A DNA stretch of 9,960 bases. Source: Dwaynesavagella gallinarum (lineage in GTDB: Bacteria > Bacillota > Clostridia > Clostridiales > Clostridiaceae). Shown here one piece after another: positions 1 to 6,094 of the stretch. The stretch is taken from NCBI GenBank assembly GCA_019120235.1, contig DWVN01000069.1, forward strand, positions 1 to 9,960, read 5' to 3'. The first letter of the stretch is position 1. Every line of letters begins with the position of its first letter. The notes under the pieces are model-generated. The model was not told the DNA's origin. It made no database searches and saw only the letters and a list, made by a program, of their open reading frames with translations. The position numbers were made by a program, and so were the translations under genes.

Positions 1-1158
1 AGAAATGATTTACTAGCTATTCAAAATAATAAAAAGCATTTTGTAGCTAAATATAATGTGAATGATTCCACTATGGTTATGGATCAACTTAATGTAGATG
101 ACATGGCTAAGAGGAATAAAAATAAAAAAAATGGTTTAATAAAATCTATAATTATACTTTTGGTTTCATTTATAATATTAGTTCTGTTTGTATTTTTATT
201 TTGGGTTAAAGATGTAGTTGGTTTATTTTCTCAAAATGTAGAAGTTCCTTCTGTTGTTGGTAAGATAGGAAGTCAATATCAACGTGAACTGGAATCTTTG
301 GGACTTAAATATGAGTTGTCTGGATATGTTGAAAGTGATTTGGAGAAGAATTTTGTTGTTGATACTTATCCTAAATCAGGCAATTTATTAAAAAAAGGGG
401 ATACGGTTAAAGTAATATTGAGTGAAGGAATTGAACAAGTAAAAGTTCCAGATTTAATAAATAAAACATTAGATGAAGCGCGGGTTATTTTAAGAAATAA
501 TGATTTGAAAATTGGGAATATAGAAGAAAGATTTAGTGAAATATATGATGTTGGAAAGATAATGATTCAAACTCCAAGTTATAATTCTGAGGTTGATAAA
601 AATCAAACGATTGACGTGGTAATTAGCAAAGGTTCTGAAACTAGACTTGTGATTGTACCAGAGTTTATTGGTCTTGATATCGTTGAAGCAAAGAATCTGG
701 CAACTTTAAATGGGATTTCTATAGAGTTTAATTCTGTAGATACTTCTATTAAAGATGATCATGAGAAAGTTTTTGATCAATCAATTCCTAAGGATATTGA
801 GATTAGACCTAGTGTTGTTATTCAACTTACTTATTATAATTATGTTGAAAAGCAGGAAGAAAATCAAGAAAGTGTAGATGATAAATTGGAAGATAAAAAT
901 GATAAACCATTGGAAGAAACACAAACTGATAATTCAGATCAAGAAACTAGTGAAGAAGATTATAAAGAAGATAATACTGTGACTATACCATCTGCTGATA
1001 ATTTAACAATAAAGGATGCAAAAGAAATATTTAATGAGTTAGGGCTTGAGTTAGATGGATCTGGTTTTAATGAAGATGATCTTATTAAACAGATAGATTA
1101 TGAGAAAGGAGAAAAAGTTTCTTTGGGTACAAAAGTTAAGGTGATTAGTGTATATTAG
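1..1158 (+). CDS. prkC: PASTA-domain Ser/Thr protein kinase PrkC, C-terminal part (5' end outside window)
   Basis: This is the last 385 codons of a membrane Ser/Thr kinase of the PrkC/Stk1 family, which senses muropeptides or lipid II and controls spore germination, cell-wall synthesis and stationary-phase responses. The frame is open from base 1, so the GTG at 58 is an internal codon; the kinase domain lies upstream of the window. In fragment numbering, a basic juxtamembrane stretch (KRNKNKKN) precedes one transmembrane helix at about 47-69. Three extracellular PASTA repeats follow at about 81-143, 147-211 and 217-277. A highly acidic linker rich in E/D/N/Q (281-325) leads to a weaker fourth PASTA-like unit (326-385) that ends the protein. 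The downstream rsgA-thiN-spoVM order matches the B. subtilis prkC locus, which supports the call. The acidic spacer before the last PASTA is less usual. The family assignment is firm; the ligand is not known from sequence. Confidence 0.93.
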   Translation, partial: RNDLLAIQNNKKHFVAKYNVNDSTMVMDQLNVDDMAKRNKNKKNGLIKSIIILLVSFIILVLFVFLFWVKDVVGLFSQNVEVPSVVGKIGSQYQRELESLGLKYELSGYVESDLEKNFVVDTYPKSGNLLKKGDTVKVILSEGIEQVKVPDLINKTLDEARVILRNNDLKIGNIEERFSEIYDVGKIMIQTPSYNSEVDKNQTIDVVISKGSETRLVIVPEFIGLDIVEAKNLATLNGISIEFNSVDTSIKDDHEKVFDQSIPKDIEIRPSVVIQLTYYNYVEKQEENQESVDDKLEDKNDKPLEETQTDNSDQETSEEDYKEDNTVTIPSADNLTIKDAKEIFNELGLELDGSGFNEDDLIKQIDYEKGEKVSLGTKVKVISVY

Positions 1159-1166
1159 TTTTTATG

Positions 1167-1213
1167 ATAGCTTTTTGAAAATTTTAGTTTAAATTTTTGA
1201 AAGCTATTTTTTT
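1167..1213 (+). terminator. Intrinsic terminator-like hairpin between prkC and rsgA
   Basis: ATAGCTTT (1167-1174) pairs with AAAGCTAT (1200-1207), and an inner A/T helix extends the stem. The right arm runs straight into a run of seven T. The hairpin starts 8 bp after the prkC stop. Only 24 bp separate its end from the rsgA start, too little for a complete new promoter. It therefore probably reduces read-through into rsgA unless rsgA has a promoter inside the end of prkC. Confidence 0.6.
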
Positions 1214-1237
1214 ATTTAAAATTATTTGGGAGTAGAT

Positions 1238-2122
1238 ATGAATATTGTTGATGGTATTATTGTTAAAGCTATGGATGGTTTTTATTATGTTATTTGTGAA
1301 AAAGTTGAATATTTTTGTAAATCTAGAAAAAAATTTAGATTTAAAGAGATTGAACCTAAAGTTGGAGATAATGTATCTATAAATATAATTGATAAAGATA
1401 AAAAAGAGGGAGTTATTGAGAAAATTTATGATAGAACCACAGATTTTATTAGACCACAATTATCAAATGTAACACAGGTGTTTATTGTTTTATCTTATAA
1501 AGAACCTAAGATAAATCTAGAATTATTGAATAAGTTAATAATAAATTTTGAGGTTCTGGGTGTTAAAATATGTGTTGTTATTAATAAGTGTGATTTGTAT
1601 GATGAAAAAAGCAGTATTGAATTAAATGAGTTATTTGAAAAGTTTCCTTATGATGTTTTATTTGTTAGTGTTAAGTATAATTTGAATATTAATTGTATTA
1701 AGGAAAAATTGAGTAAAAATATTTCTTGTTTTTGTGGTCCTTCTGGTGTTGGAAAATCTAGTCTTTTGAATGCTATATTTGATAAAAATGTTATGGAAAC
1801 ATCTGAATTAAGTTGTAAAATTAAAAGGGGACGGCATACAACTAGATTTTCTCAACTTATTTATTTAAAAGATTTTGATGGTTATATTGCAGATACTCCA
1901 GGGTTTACTTCAATTGAAATATCAAAAGATATTAATCAATATAATCTTAAAAATTACTTTATAGATTTTTATAATTACGATAATTGTAAATTTAGAGAAT
2001 GTAATCATATTAATGAACACGGATGTGGTGTTAAACATGCTGTTGAAATTGGAGAAATAAATAAAATGAGATATGATATGTATGTGAAAATTTATAATAA
2101 ATTTAAAGAAAAGAGAAGATAG
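1238..2122 (+). CDS. rsgA: Ribosome small-subunit-dependent GTPase RsgA (YloQ/CpgA)
   Basis: RsgA is a circularly permuted GTPase that acts late in 30S subunit maturation, checking the decoding centre and leaving after GTP hydrolysis. The protein is 294 aa, normal for the family. An N-terminal OB-fold (about 1-65) is followed by the permuted G motifs in the order G4 NKCD (116-119), G1 GPSGVGKSS (167-175), G2 within GRHTT (198-202) and G3 DTPG (219-222). The C-terminal zinc knuckle is C250-x4-C255-x-H257-x5-C263. I chose ATG 1238 because GGGAG at 1228-1232 gives 5-bp spacing. A TTG at 1226 would add four residues but overlaps that ribosome-binding site. thiN begins 2 bp after the stop, so the two are probably translationally coupled. 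A terminator-like hairpin lies just upstream. All key GTPase and zinc residues are present. Confidence 0.96.
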   Translation: MNIVDGIIVKAMDGFYYVICEKVEYFCKSRKKFRFKEIEPKVGDNVSINIIDKDKKEGVIEKIYDRTTDFIRPQLSNVTQVFIVLSYKEPKINLELLNKLIINFEVLGVKICVVINKCDLYDEKSSIELNELFEKFPYDVLFVSVKYNLNINCIKEKLSKNISCFCGPSGVGKSSLLNAIFDKNVMETSELSCKIKRGRHTTRFSQLIYLKDFDGYIADTPGFTSIEISKDINQYNLKNYFIDFYNYDNCKFRECNHINEHGCGVKHAVEIGEINKMRYDMYVKIYNKFKEKRR

Positions 2123-2124
2123 CT

Positions 2125-2739
2125 ATGGAGGCAGTGATTTTTGGTAATGGAGAATTTAAAACATTTGATATTGTAAGAAAGTTTGTAGATTTAAATAATG
2201 TTTTTACAATTGGTGTTGATGGTGGATGTAATTATTTAATTGAAAATAATATAAAAATTGATTTAGTAATAGGTGATTTTGATTCAATAAAATATAAAAA
2301 CTTTATAGATAAAGTTTTGAATATAAAAAAGATTGATATGGATTATAGTGATTTGGAAATAGCGACTAATTATTGTATTGATAAAAAATTTAGTAAAGTT
2401 TATTTATTTGGATGTACTGGGAAAAGGTCAGACCATTTTTTGTTTAATTTAAGGTTAATGAATAAATTTTTTCAAAATAATATAGAAGTGTCTATGATTG
2501 ATGAATTTAATGTAATAACTACATTTGATGGGGAAAGAGTTTTTGAAAAAGATAATTTTGAATTTTTTTCACTTGTACCAATTTATGAAAATACAGTAGT
2601 TTCTATAAGTGGAGCAGAATATGAGCTTAATAATAAGGAATTGGATATGATAAGTGCATTAACTTTATCAAATAAATGGAAAAAAGAAAAAGTAAATATA
2701 CGTGTAAATAAACCTGTTTTTATATATTTAGTGTTTTAA
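2125..2739 (+). CDS. thiN: Thiamine pyrophosphokinase
   Basis: This cytosolic enzyme (EC 2.7.6.2) transfers pyrophosphate from ATP to thiamine, giving thiamine diphosphate and AMP, and so converts salvaged thiamine into cofactor. The protein is 204 aa, close to the usual size. The N-terminal catalytic domain carries the family signatures DGG (32-34), GDFDS (50-54), DYSDLE (73-78, the place of the usual TDxE-type motif) and GKRSDH (99-104, the GGRxDH equivalent). The C-terminal part is the beta-rich thiamine-binding domain. The start ATG lies 2 bp after the rsgA stop. The purine-rich AAGAGAAG at 2110-2117 is only a weak ribosome-binding site, so translation probably depends on coupling to rsgA. 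In B. subtilis, rpe separates these two genes; here it does not. The product call is firm. Confidence 0.93.
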   Translation: MEAVIFGNGEFKTFDIVRKFVDLNNVFTIGVDGGCNYLIENNIKIDLVIGDFDSIKYKNFIDKVLNIKKIDMDYSDLEIATNYCIDKKFSKVYLFGCTGKRSDHFLFNLRLMNKFFQNNIEVSMIDEFNVITTFDGERVFEKDNFEFFSLVPIYENTVVSISGAEYELNNKELDMISALTLSNKWKKEKVNIRVNKPVFIYLVF

Positions 2740-2744
2740 AAGTA

Positions 2745-2772
2745 GCATAAATTGTATAAATTAACATATATA
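2745..2772 (+). promoter_or_regulatory. Candidate SigE-type (mother-cell) promoter of spoVM
   Basis: GCATAAA (2745-2751) and CATATATA (2765-2772), 13 bp apart, resemble the -35 (ATA core) and -10 (CATACAnT-like) elements used by the mother-cell sporulation factor SigE. In B. subtilis spoVM is SigE-controlled, and no good SigA pair with 16-18 bp spacing is visible in the gap between thiN and spoVM. The elements are A/T-rich and could occur by chance in this genome, so this is a suggestion based on position and gene identity. Confidence 0.35.
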
Positions 2773-2822
2773 TAGACAAGTAAAAATTTTTTTATTTTTA
2801 AAAATTAAGGGGAGTTATGCGT

Positions 2823-2888
2823 ATGAAAATTATAGCGGTAAAACTACCAAAATGTTTATCAAAAATTGTTAAGATATTTACGAAATAA
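2823..2888 (+). CDS. spoVM: Stage V sporulation protein M (SpoVM), short 21-aa form
   Basis: SpoVM is a tiny amphipathic peptide made in the mother cell. It recognises the convex forespore membrane and anchors SpoIVA, the base of the spore coat. The sequence begins MKIIAVKLPKCLSKIV. This aligns without gaps to the B. subtilis peptide (MKFYTIKLPKFLGGIV), keeping the KLPK core at 7-10 with the functionally important Pro9, and Leu12, Ile15 and Val16. After residue 16 it ends with KIFTK, giving 21 residues against 26 in B. subtilis. AGGGGAG (2808-2814) lies 8 bp before ATG 2823. An in-frame ATG at 2817 would add only Met-Arg but is too close to the ribosome-binding site. Its position after rsgA-thiN matches conserved synteny. 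A strong terminator follows, so it is the last gene of its transcript. Residue 11 is Cys where B. subtilis has Phe. Confidence 0.9.
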   Translation: MKIIAVKLPKCLSKIVKIFTK

Positions 2889-2907
2889 CAATTTTTTAAA
2901 AAAGAGA

Positions 2908-2947
2908 GTAATAAAGAGTGTGAAAAATACGCTCTTTATTATTTTGT
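2908..2947 (+). terminator. Intrinsic terminator after spoVM
   Basis: AATAAAGAGTGT (2910-2921) pairs with ACGCTCTTTATT (2929-2940) over 12 bp with one G-U pair and a 7-nt loop, and the stem can be extended by one A-T and one G-U pair. The T-rich tract TTTTG follows at 2942. It begins about 20 bp after the spoVM stop and closes the prkC-rsgA-thiN-spoVM block. Confidence 0.85.
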
Positions 2948-3029
2948 TTAAATTTGTATAAAAATTTAAAACAATTTTGTTATTGATTTAGTCTGTAATG
3001 TGTAATAATAAGATTATAGAATAACTTTT

Positions 3030-3055
3030 ATGATTATAAATTTATTTTTAATCAT
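3030..3055. repeat. Perfect 7-bp inverted repeat upstream of the secreted-protein gene
   Basis: ATGATTA (3030-3036) and TAATCAT (3049-3055) form a perfect dyad with a 12-bp centre. It lies about 45 bp before the 9-codon ORF and just upstream of TGTTATAAA (3071-3079), a possible extended -10 element. No T tract follows, so it is not a terminator. It could be an operator, but a 7-bp A/T-rich dyad can arise by chance. The 2950-3099 stretch otherwise shows nothing beyond weak promoter-like A/T-rich hexamers such as TTGATT at 2983. Confidence 0.3.
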
Positions 3056-3099
3056 TTGAATAATATTTATTGTTATAAAAAAATGGAGGATTTAAATTA

Positions 3100-3129
3100 A
3101 TGTATTTATTAAAAAGAGGAGTGTATTGA
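3100..3129 (+). CDS. Possible 9-aa leader peptide MYLLKRGVY
   Basis: A nine-codon ORF starts at ATG 3100, 9 bp after a strong ribosome-binding site GGAGGA (3085-3090), and stops at TGA 3127-3129. One base later comes the ATG of the secreted-protein gene. That gene's own ribosome-binding site (AGAGGAG, 3115-3121) lies inside the mini-ORF. This arrangement suits translational coupling or a regulatory leader peptide. The codons show no run of a single rare amino acid, so classic attenuation is not indicated. The alternative is that GGAGGA is a fortuitous standby ribosome site. The evidence is the spacing only. Confidence 0.4.
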   Translation: MYLLKRGVY

Positions 3130-3130
3130 A

Positions 3131-3547
3131 ATGAAAAGAGTATCATCAAAATTTTTAAAATTTACATCTATGGGAATTATTTTTAGTTTTATATTTTCTG
3201 CATTTATGTATATAAGTGCTGGAGCGAATGTATCTAATGAATATATTTGGACTGAAGATAGCGATTATAAATCTCAAAAATATTTTGAGCAGTTGACAAA
3301 GGATAGGGATAAAAAGTTAGAAGAAATTTTAGATGTAGAAGATATTAGTGAGTATATGGATGATATGAAATCGTTGTATGATTTATGTGTAGAAAGGGAT
3401 AAAGTTGAAGAAGTTGAAGAAATTATGAGCGATTATGAAGGAGAGCAAGTTTATATTGAATTATTATTATTGACTGGAGATGAGAATTTGGCTAAAAGAT
3501 ATAGAGATGATCAAGAATTAAAATTTAAGTTTGAGAGAGTAGTTTAA
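3131..3547 (+). CDS. Small secreted acidic protein of unknown function
   Basis: I do not recognise the family. The 138-aa product has a clear secretory signal: basic N-terminus (MKRVSSKFLK), a hydrophobic helix at about 11-28, and SAGA before a likely signal peptidase I cut after Ala32. The mature part, about 106 aa, is strongly acidic (many D/E), has no cysteine pair, cell-wall anchor or second membrane helix, and is predicted mostly helical. It has a possible coiled-coil stretch through the DRDKKLEEI and DKVEEVEEI segments. It has its own ribosome-binding site AGAGGAG, 9 bp upstream, inside a preceding 9-codon ORF, and its own terminator, so it is a single-gene unit. Location between a sporulation gene and a sugar-recycling operon gives no firm clue. 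A role outside the membrane is the only inference I would make. A lineage-specific exported protein is likely. Confidence 0.75.
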   Translation: MKRVSSKFLKFTSMGIIFSFIFSAFMYISAGANVSNEYIWTEDSDYKSQKYFEQLTKDRDKKLEEILDVEDISEYMDDMKSLYDLCVERDKVEEVEEIMSDYEGEQVYIELLLLTGDENLAKRYRDDQELKFKFERVV

Positions 3548-3563
3548 TGATATATATATTATG

Positions 3564-3600
3564 AAGCTTGTTAAATTTTTGGTTTAACAGGCTTTTTGTT
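3564..3600 (+). terminator. Intrinsic terminator after the secreted-protein gene
   Basis: AAGCTTGTTAAA (3564-3575) pairs with TTTAACAGGCTT (3583-3594) over 12 bp with one G-U pair and a 7-nt T-rich loop, then TTTTTGTTTG. It starts 17 bp past the stop codon and separates the gene from the murQ operon. Confidence 0.88.
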
Positions 3601-3676
3601 TGTGAAAATTTTTGAATCAAATTTATTTTTTTACACATACTTTCATGTATTACACTCAATAAATATATAAATTTAA

Positions 3677-3723
3677 TGAAATAAAATAAAATTTAAATAA
3701 AAAAGTATTAAAATATTATTTCA
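3677..3723. repeat. Widely spaced TGAAATAA / TTATTTCA half-sites, possible MurR operator
   Basis: TGAAATAA (3677-3684) and its exact inverse TTATTTCA (3716-3723) lie 31 bp apart. The second copy sits between the -35 and -10 of the murQ promoter. TGAAA/TTTCA-type arms are common in operators of RpiR-family regulators, and such a regulator is the last gene of this operon. Against this, the wide spacing is unusual and the same octamer also occurs inside coding sequence (7310-7317 directly and 5572-5579 inverted), so chance is quite possible. Confidence 0.25.
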
Positions 3724-3736
3724 AAAGTGGTATTAT
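3708..3736 (+). promoter_or_regulatory. SigA-type promoter with extended -10, murQ operon
   Basis: TATTAT (3731-3736) is preceded by TGG (3728-3730), making an extended -10 (TGnTATTAT). TTAAAA (3708-3713) lies at 17-bp spacing as a weak -35. Transcription would start near 3743, leaving a leader of about 39 nt that contains a cre site and the GGAGG ribosome-binding site of murQ. It is the best promoter-like element between the upstream terminator and murQ. Confidence 0.55.
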
Positions 3737-3745
3737 AAGTTATGG

Positions 3746-3760
3746 ATGAAAACGTAAACA
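3746..3760. promoter_or_regulatory. cre site (CcpA operator) upstream of murQ
   Basis: ATGAAAACGTAAACA matches the catabolite-responsive element consensus WTGNAANCGNWNNCW at every defined position. It lies just downstream of the predicted transcription start, where CcpA/HPr(Ser-P) binding usually represses. This fits a sugar-recycling PTS operon that should be silent when preferred sugars are present. No ccpA gene is in the window, but CcpA is near-universal in the Firmicutes. Confidence 0.72.
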
Positions 3761-3781
3761 AGATAAAATGGAGGTTTTATG

Positions 3782-4690
3782 ATGAGTGATTTAAAATTGG
3801 ATAAACTAACTACTGAAAGTAGAAATTTGAATACATCAAATATAGATAAAGTTTCTACACTAGAGATGGTTAAAATTATTAATAATGAGGATAAAAAGGT
3901 TGCAGAAGCTGTAGAAAAAGAAATTCCTAAGATAGCCCAAGCTATAGATTATATTGTTGAAAGAATTAAGAAAGGTGGAAGATTAATTTATATAGGTGCT
4001 GGTACTTCTGGAAGGTTAGGAATATTAGATGCGTCTGAATGTCCGCCAACTTATGGAGTTTCTGAAGAATTAATTCAAGGAATTATAGCTGGAGGACATG
4101 AGGCTATTTTTAGAGCAAAAGAAGGAGCAGAAGATTCTAAAGAGCTTGCAATTGAGGATTTAAAATTAAAAAAATTATCATCAAATGATATTGTTGTTGG
4201 TATTGCAGCATCAGGTAGAACCCCTTACGTAGTTGGTGGGCTTGAATATGGAAATCAGATAGGAGCTTTAACGATATCAATTACATGTAATTCTGACTCA
4301 GAAGTTTCAAAAACATCCCAAATTTCTATTGCTCCAATAGTTGGAGCTGAGGTTATAACAGGATCTACGAGATTAAAGTCAGGAACTGCTCAAAAGTTAG
4401 TTTTGAATATGTTATCAACTGGTTCTATGATAAAACTTGGAAAAGTGTATGGAAATTTAATGGTGGATGTAAAAGCTACTAATAAAAAATTAATTGAGAG
4501 GGCAAAAAAAATAGTTTGTGAAGCTACGGGGATTGAAAAAAATTTAGCTGAAGATATTTTATTGAAAACTGATTATGATGTTAAACTTTCAATATTCATG
4601 ATTTTGTCAGGATTAAGTTTAAATGATGCAAGAGAAAAATTACTAGAAAATGATGGATATATTGCCAAAGCTTTGGAGAGCATTAAGTAA
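3782..4690 (+). CDS. murQ: N-acetylmuramic acid 6-phosphate etherase MurQ
   Basis: MurQ (EC 4.2.1.126) cleaves the D-lactyl ether of MurNAc-6-phosphate, giving GlcNAc-6-phosphate and D-lactate, and feeds cell-wall sugar into amino-sugar catabolism. The 302-aa protein has the SIS-fold signature GAGTSGRLG (72-80) followed by LDASECPPTYG. Glu86 of the SECPPT motif and Glu114 in AKEGAED are the counterparts of the known catalytic glutamates. The family motif ITGSTRLKSGTAQK is intact further on, and the C-terminal helical part (from about 240) is complete. GGAGG (3770-3774) is 7 bp from ATG 3782; an ATG at 3779, one codon earlier, is only 4 bp away. It is the first gene of a four-gene operon, with a promoter and a perfect cre site upstream and the murP PTS permease 16 bp downstream. 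Confidence 0.97.
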   Translation: MSDLKLDKLTTESRNLNTSNIDKVSTLEMVKIINNEDKKVAEAVEKEIPKIAQAIDYIVERIKKGGRLIYIGAGTSGRLGILDASECPPTYGVSEELIQGIIAGGHEAIFRAKEGAEDSKELAIEDLKLKKLSSNDIVVGIAASGRTPYVVGGLEYGNQIGALTISITCNSDSEVSKTSQISIAPIVGAEVITGSTRLKSGTAQKLVLNMLSTGSMIKLGKVYGNLMVDVKATNKKLIERAKKIVCEATGIEKNLAEDILLKTDYDVKLSIFMILSGLSLNDAREKLLENDGYIAKALESIK

Positions 4691-4706
4691 GATAGGGGGA
4701 TTTTAT

Positions 4707-6068
4707 ATGACAGATAAAGAAATTGCTAAAAAATTAATTGAACTTGTTGGCGGAAGAGATAATATTAAATCAGTTGAAAATTGTATGACGCGTTGTAGAT
4801 TAGAAATTAGAGATATGTCTAAAGTAGATATTGATAAAATTGAAAAATTAGAAGGCACTTTGGGAGTTGTACAAGCTGAAGGACAGTTACAAGTTATATA
4901 TGGTCCTGGAAAAGTTAATAAAGTAACTCAAGAAGTTAAAAACCTTTTAGGAACAAAAATTCTTTTAGGAGATGAAGCCGTTCAGGAGACTAAAAAAAGG
5001 TTAAAAGAAAAGAACGATACAAAATTTAAAAATGCACTTAAAAAATTAGGGAATGTATTTATACCATTAATACCATTATTTATAGCCTGTGGACTTGTAT
5101 TAGCTATTAATAATATAGCTTCAACTTACTTTGGTGATTCCTATAAATTAACTACAGCTGCTAAAATTATATCACTTATAGGAAACTCAGTTTTTTCTGT
5201 ATTATCTATTTTGGTTGGAGTTAATGCTGCAAAAGAGTTTGGTTCTCAAATGCCTATGATAGGAGGAGCTTTAGGAGGAGTAATTTCTTCTTCTTCACTT
5301 TCGAGTATAGTTTTATTTGGTAAAGAATTAACTCCTGGTCGTGGTGGAATTATATCTGTAATTTTAGTTGTTGTATTAGCAGTTTTTATTGAAAAACAAT
5401 TTAGGAAAATTGTTCCAGATGTTTTAGATTTGTTTATTACCCCATTAGTTACATTAACGATATCAGTTTTAGCAGCTTTATTTATACTTCAACCAGTTGG
5501 AGGATTTATTTCAGATTCTGTAGGAGTATTAGTTGCCAAAACAATAGCTTCAGATAATTATTTTATTTCTATTATTTCAGGAGCAATATCTGGTGGTTTA
5601 TTTTTACCTCTTGTTATGATTGGAATGCATCAAGCATTAACTCCAATACATGCAGATTTAATAGCAAATGTGGGATATACAATACTTCTTCCAGCTTTAG
5701 CTGCAGCGGGGATGGCTCAGGTTGGAGCAACTATAGCAGTATTTAGAAGGACAAAAAATAAAAGATTGAAGAAAACTGCTAAAAATGGATTGATACCAGG
5801 AGTTTTAGGTATTGGAGAACCTTTGATATATGGAATTACTTTACCACTTGGAAAACCATTTTTAGGAGCTTGTTTGGGTGCAGCTGTTGGTGGAGCAGTT
5901 ATGGCAGCGTTTAAAGTTGGAGCTGTGGCACTTGGAGTATCTGGGTTGCCTTTGGCACTTTTAATTGCTAACGGGAAATTTTTAGTTTTTTTAGTTGGTG
6001 TTTTGGCATCGTATGTTGCAGGATATGTATTTACAGAATTATTGGGATTTGAAGATCCTATAGAATAA
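4707..6068 (+). CDS. murP: PTS EIIBC permease, N-acetylmuramic acid type (MurP)
   Basis: This membrane permease of the glucose-superfamily PTS imports and 6-phosphorylates its sugar; from context the substrate is MurNAc or MurNAc-GlcNAc. The 453-aa protein begins with an EIIB domain (about 1-85) whose phospho-acceptor is Cys26 in NCMTRCRL. A charged linker leads to the EIIC domain from about 110 to the end. EIIC has some ten hydrophobic segments, a GMHQALTPIH motif at 307-316 and the sugar-binding GIGEPLIYG motif near 368-376. There is no EIIA domain, as in E. coli MurP and B. subtilis YbbF, so it must borrow a glucose-type EIIA encoded elsewhere. ATG 4707 follows AGGGGGA (4694-4700) by 6 bp. 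The same frame stays open upstream into murQ, but those earlier codons overlap murQ and lack a ribosome-binding site. Family firm, substrate inferred from neighbours. Confidence 0.93.
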   Translation: MTDKEIAKKLIELVGGRDNIKSVENCMTRCRLEIRDMSKVDIDKIEKLEGTLGVVQAEGQLQVIYGPGKVNKVTQEVKNLLGTKILLGDEAVQETKKRLKEKNDTKFKNALKKLGNVFIPLIPLFIACGLVLAINNIASTYFGDSYKLTTAAKIISLIGNSVFSVLSILVGVNAAKEFGSQMPMIGGALGGVISSSSLSSIVLFGKELTPGRGGIISVILVVVLAVFIEKQFRKIVPDVLDLFITPLVTLTISVLAALFILQPVGGFISDSVGVLVAKTIASDNYFISIISGAISGGLFLPLVMIGMHQALTPIHADLIANVGYTILLPALAAAGMAQVGATIAVFRRTKNKRLKKTAKNGLIPGVLGIGEPLIYGITLPLGKPFLGACLGAAVGGAVMAAFKVGAVALGVSGLPLALLIANGKFLVFLVGVLASYVAGYVFTELLGFEDPIE

Positions 6069-6094
6069 TAATTGTATATATTTGGAGGTATTAT

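Noticed and set aside
58..60. GTG as the start of a 366-aa PrkC fragment
   Set aside because: The frame is open back to base 1 with protein-like sequence, and there is no ribosome-binding site; the gene simply begins upstream of the window.
1184..1459. Reverse-strand ORF of 91 codons
   Set aside because: It is antisense to the confident rsgA gene and to a terminator, its product is a low-complexity N/I/F-rich sequence, and no ribosome-binding site is seen.
2779..2806. A/T-only palindromic stretch after thiN as a terminator
   Set aside because: It has no G-C pairs in any possible stem, so a stable terminator hairpin is not credible.
3631..3655. Repeated TTACAC boxes around an ATAC/GTAT hairpin upstream of murQ
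   Set aside because: The two 6-bp copies are 19 bp apart and lie about 70 bp upstream of the predicted promoter. They are too short, in an A/T-rich background, to call an operator.
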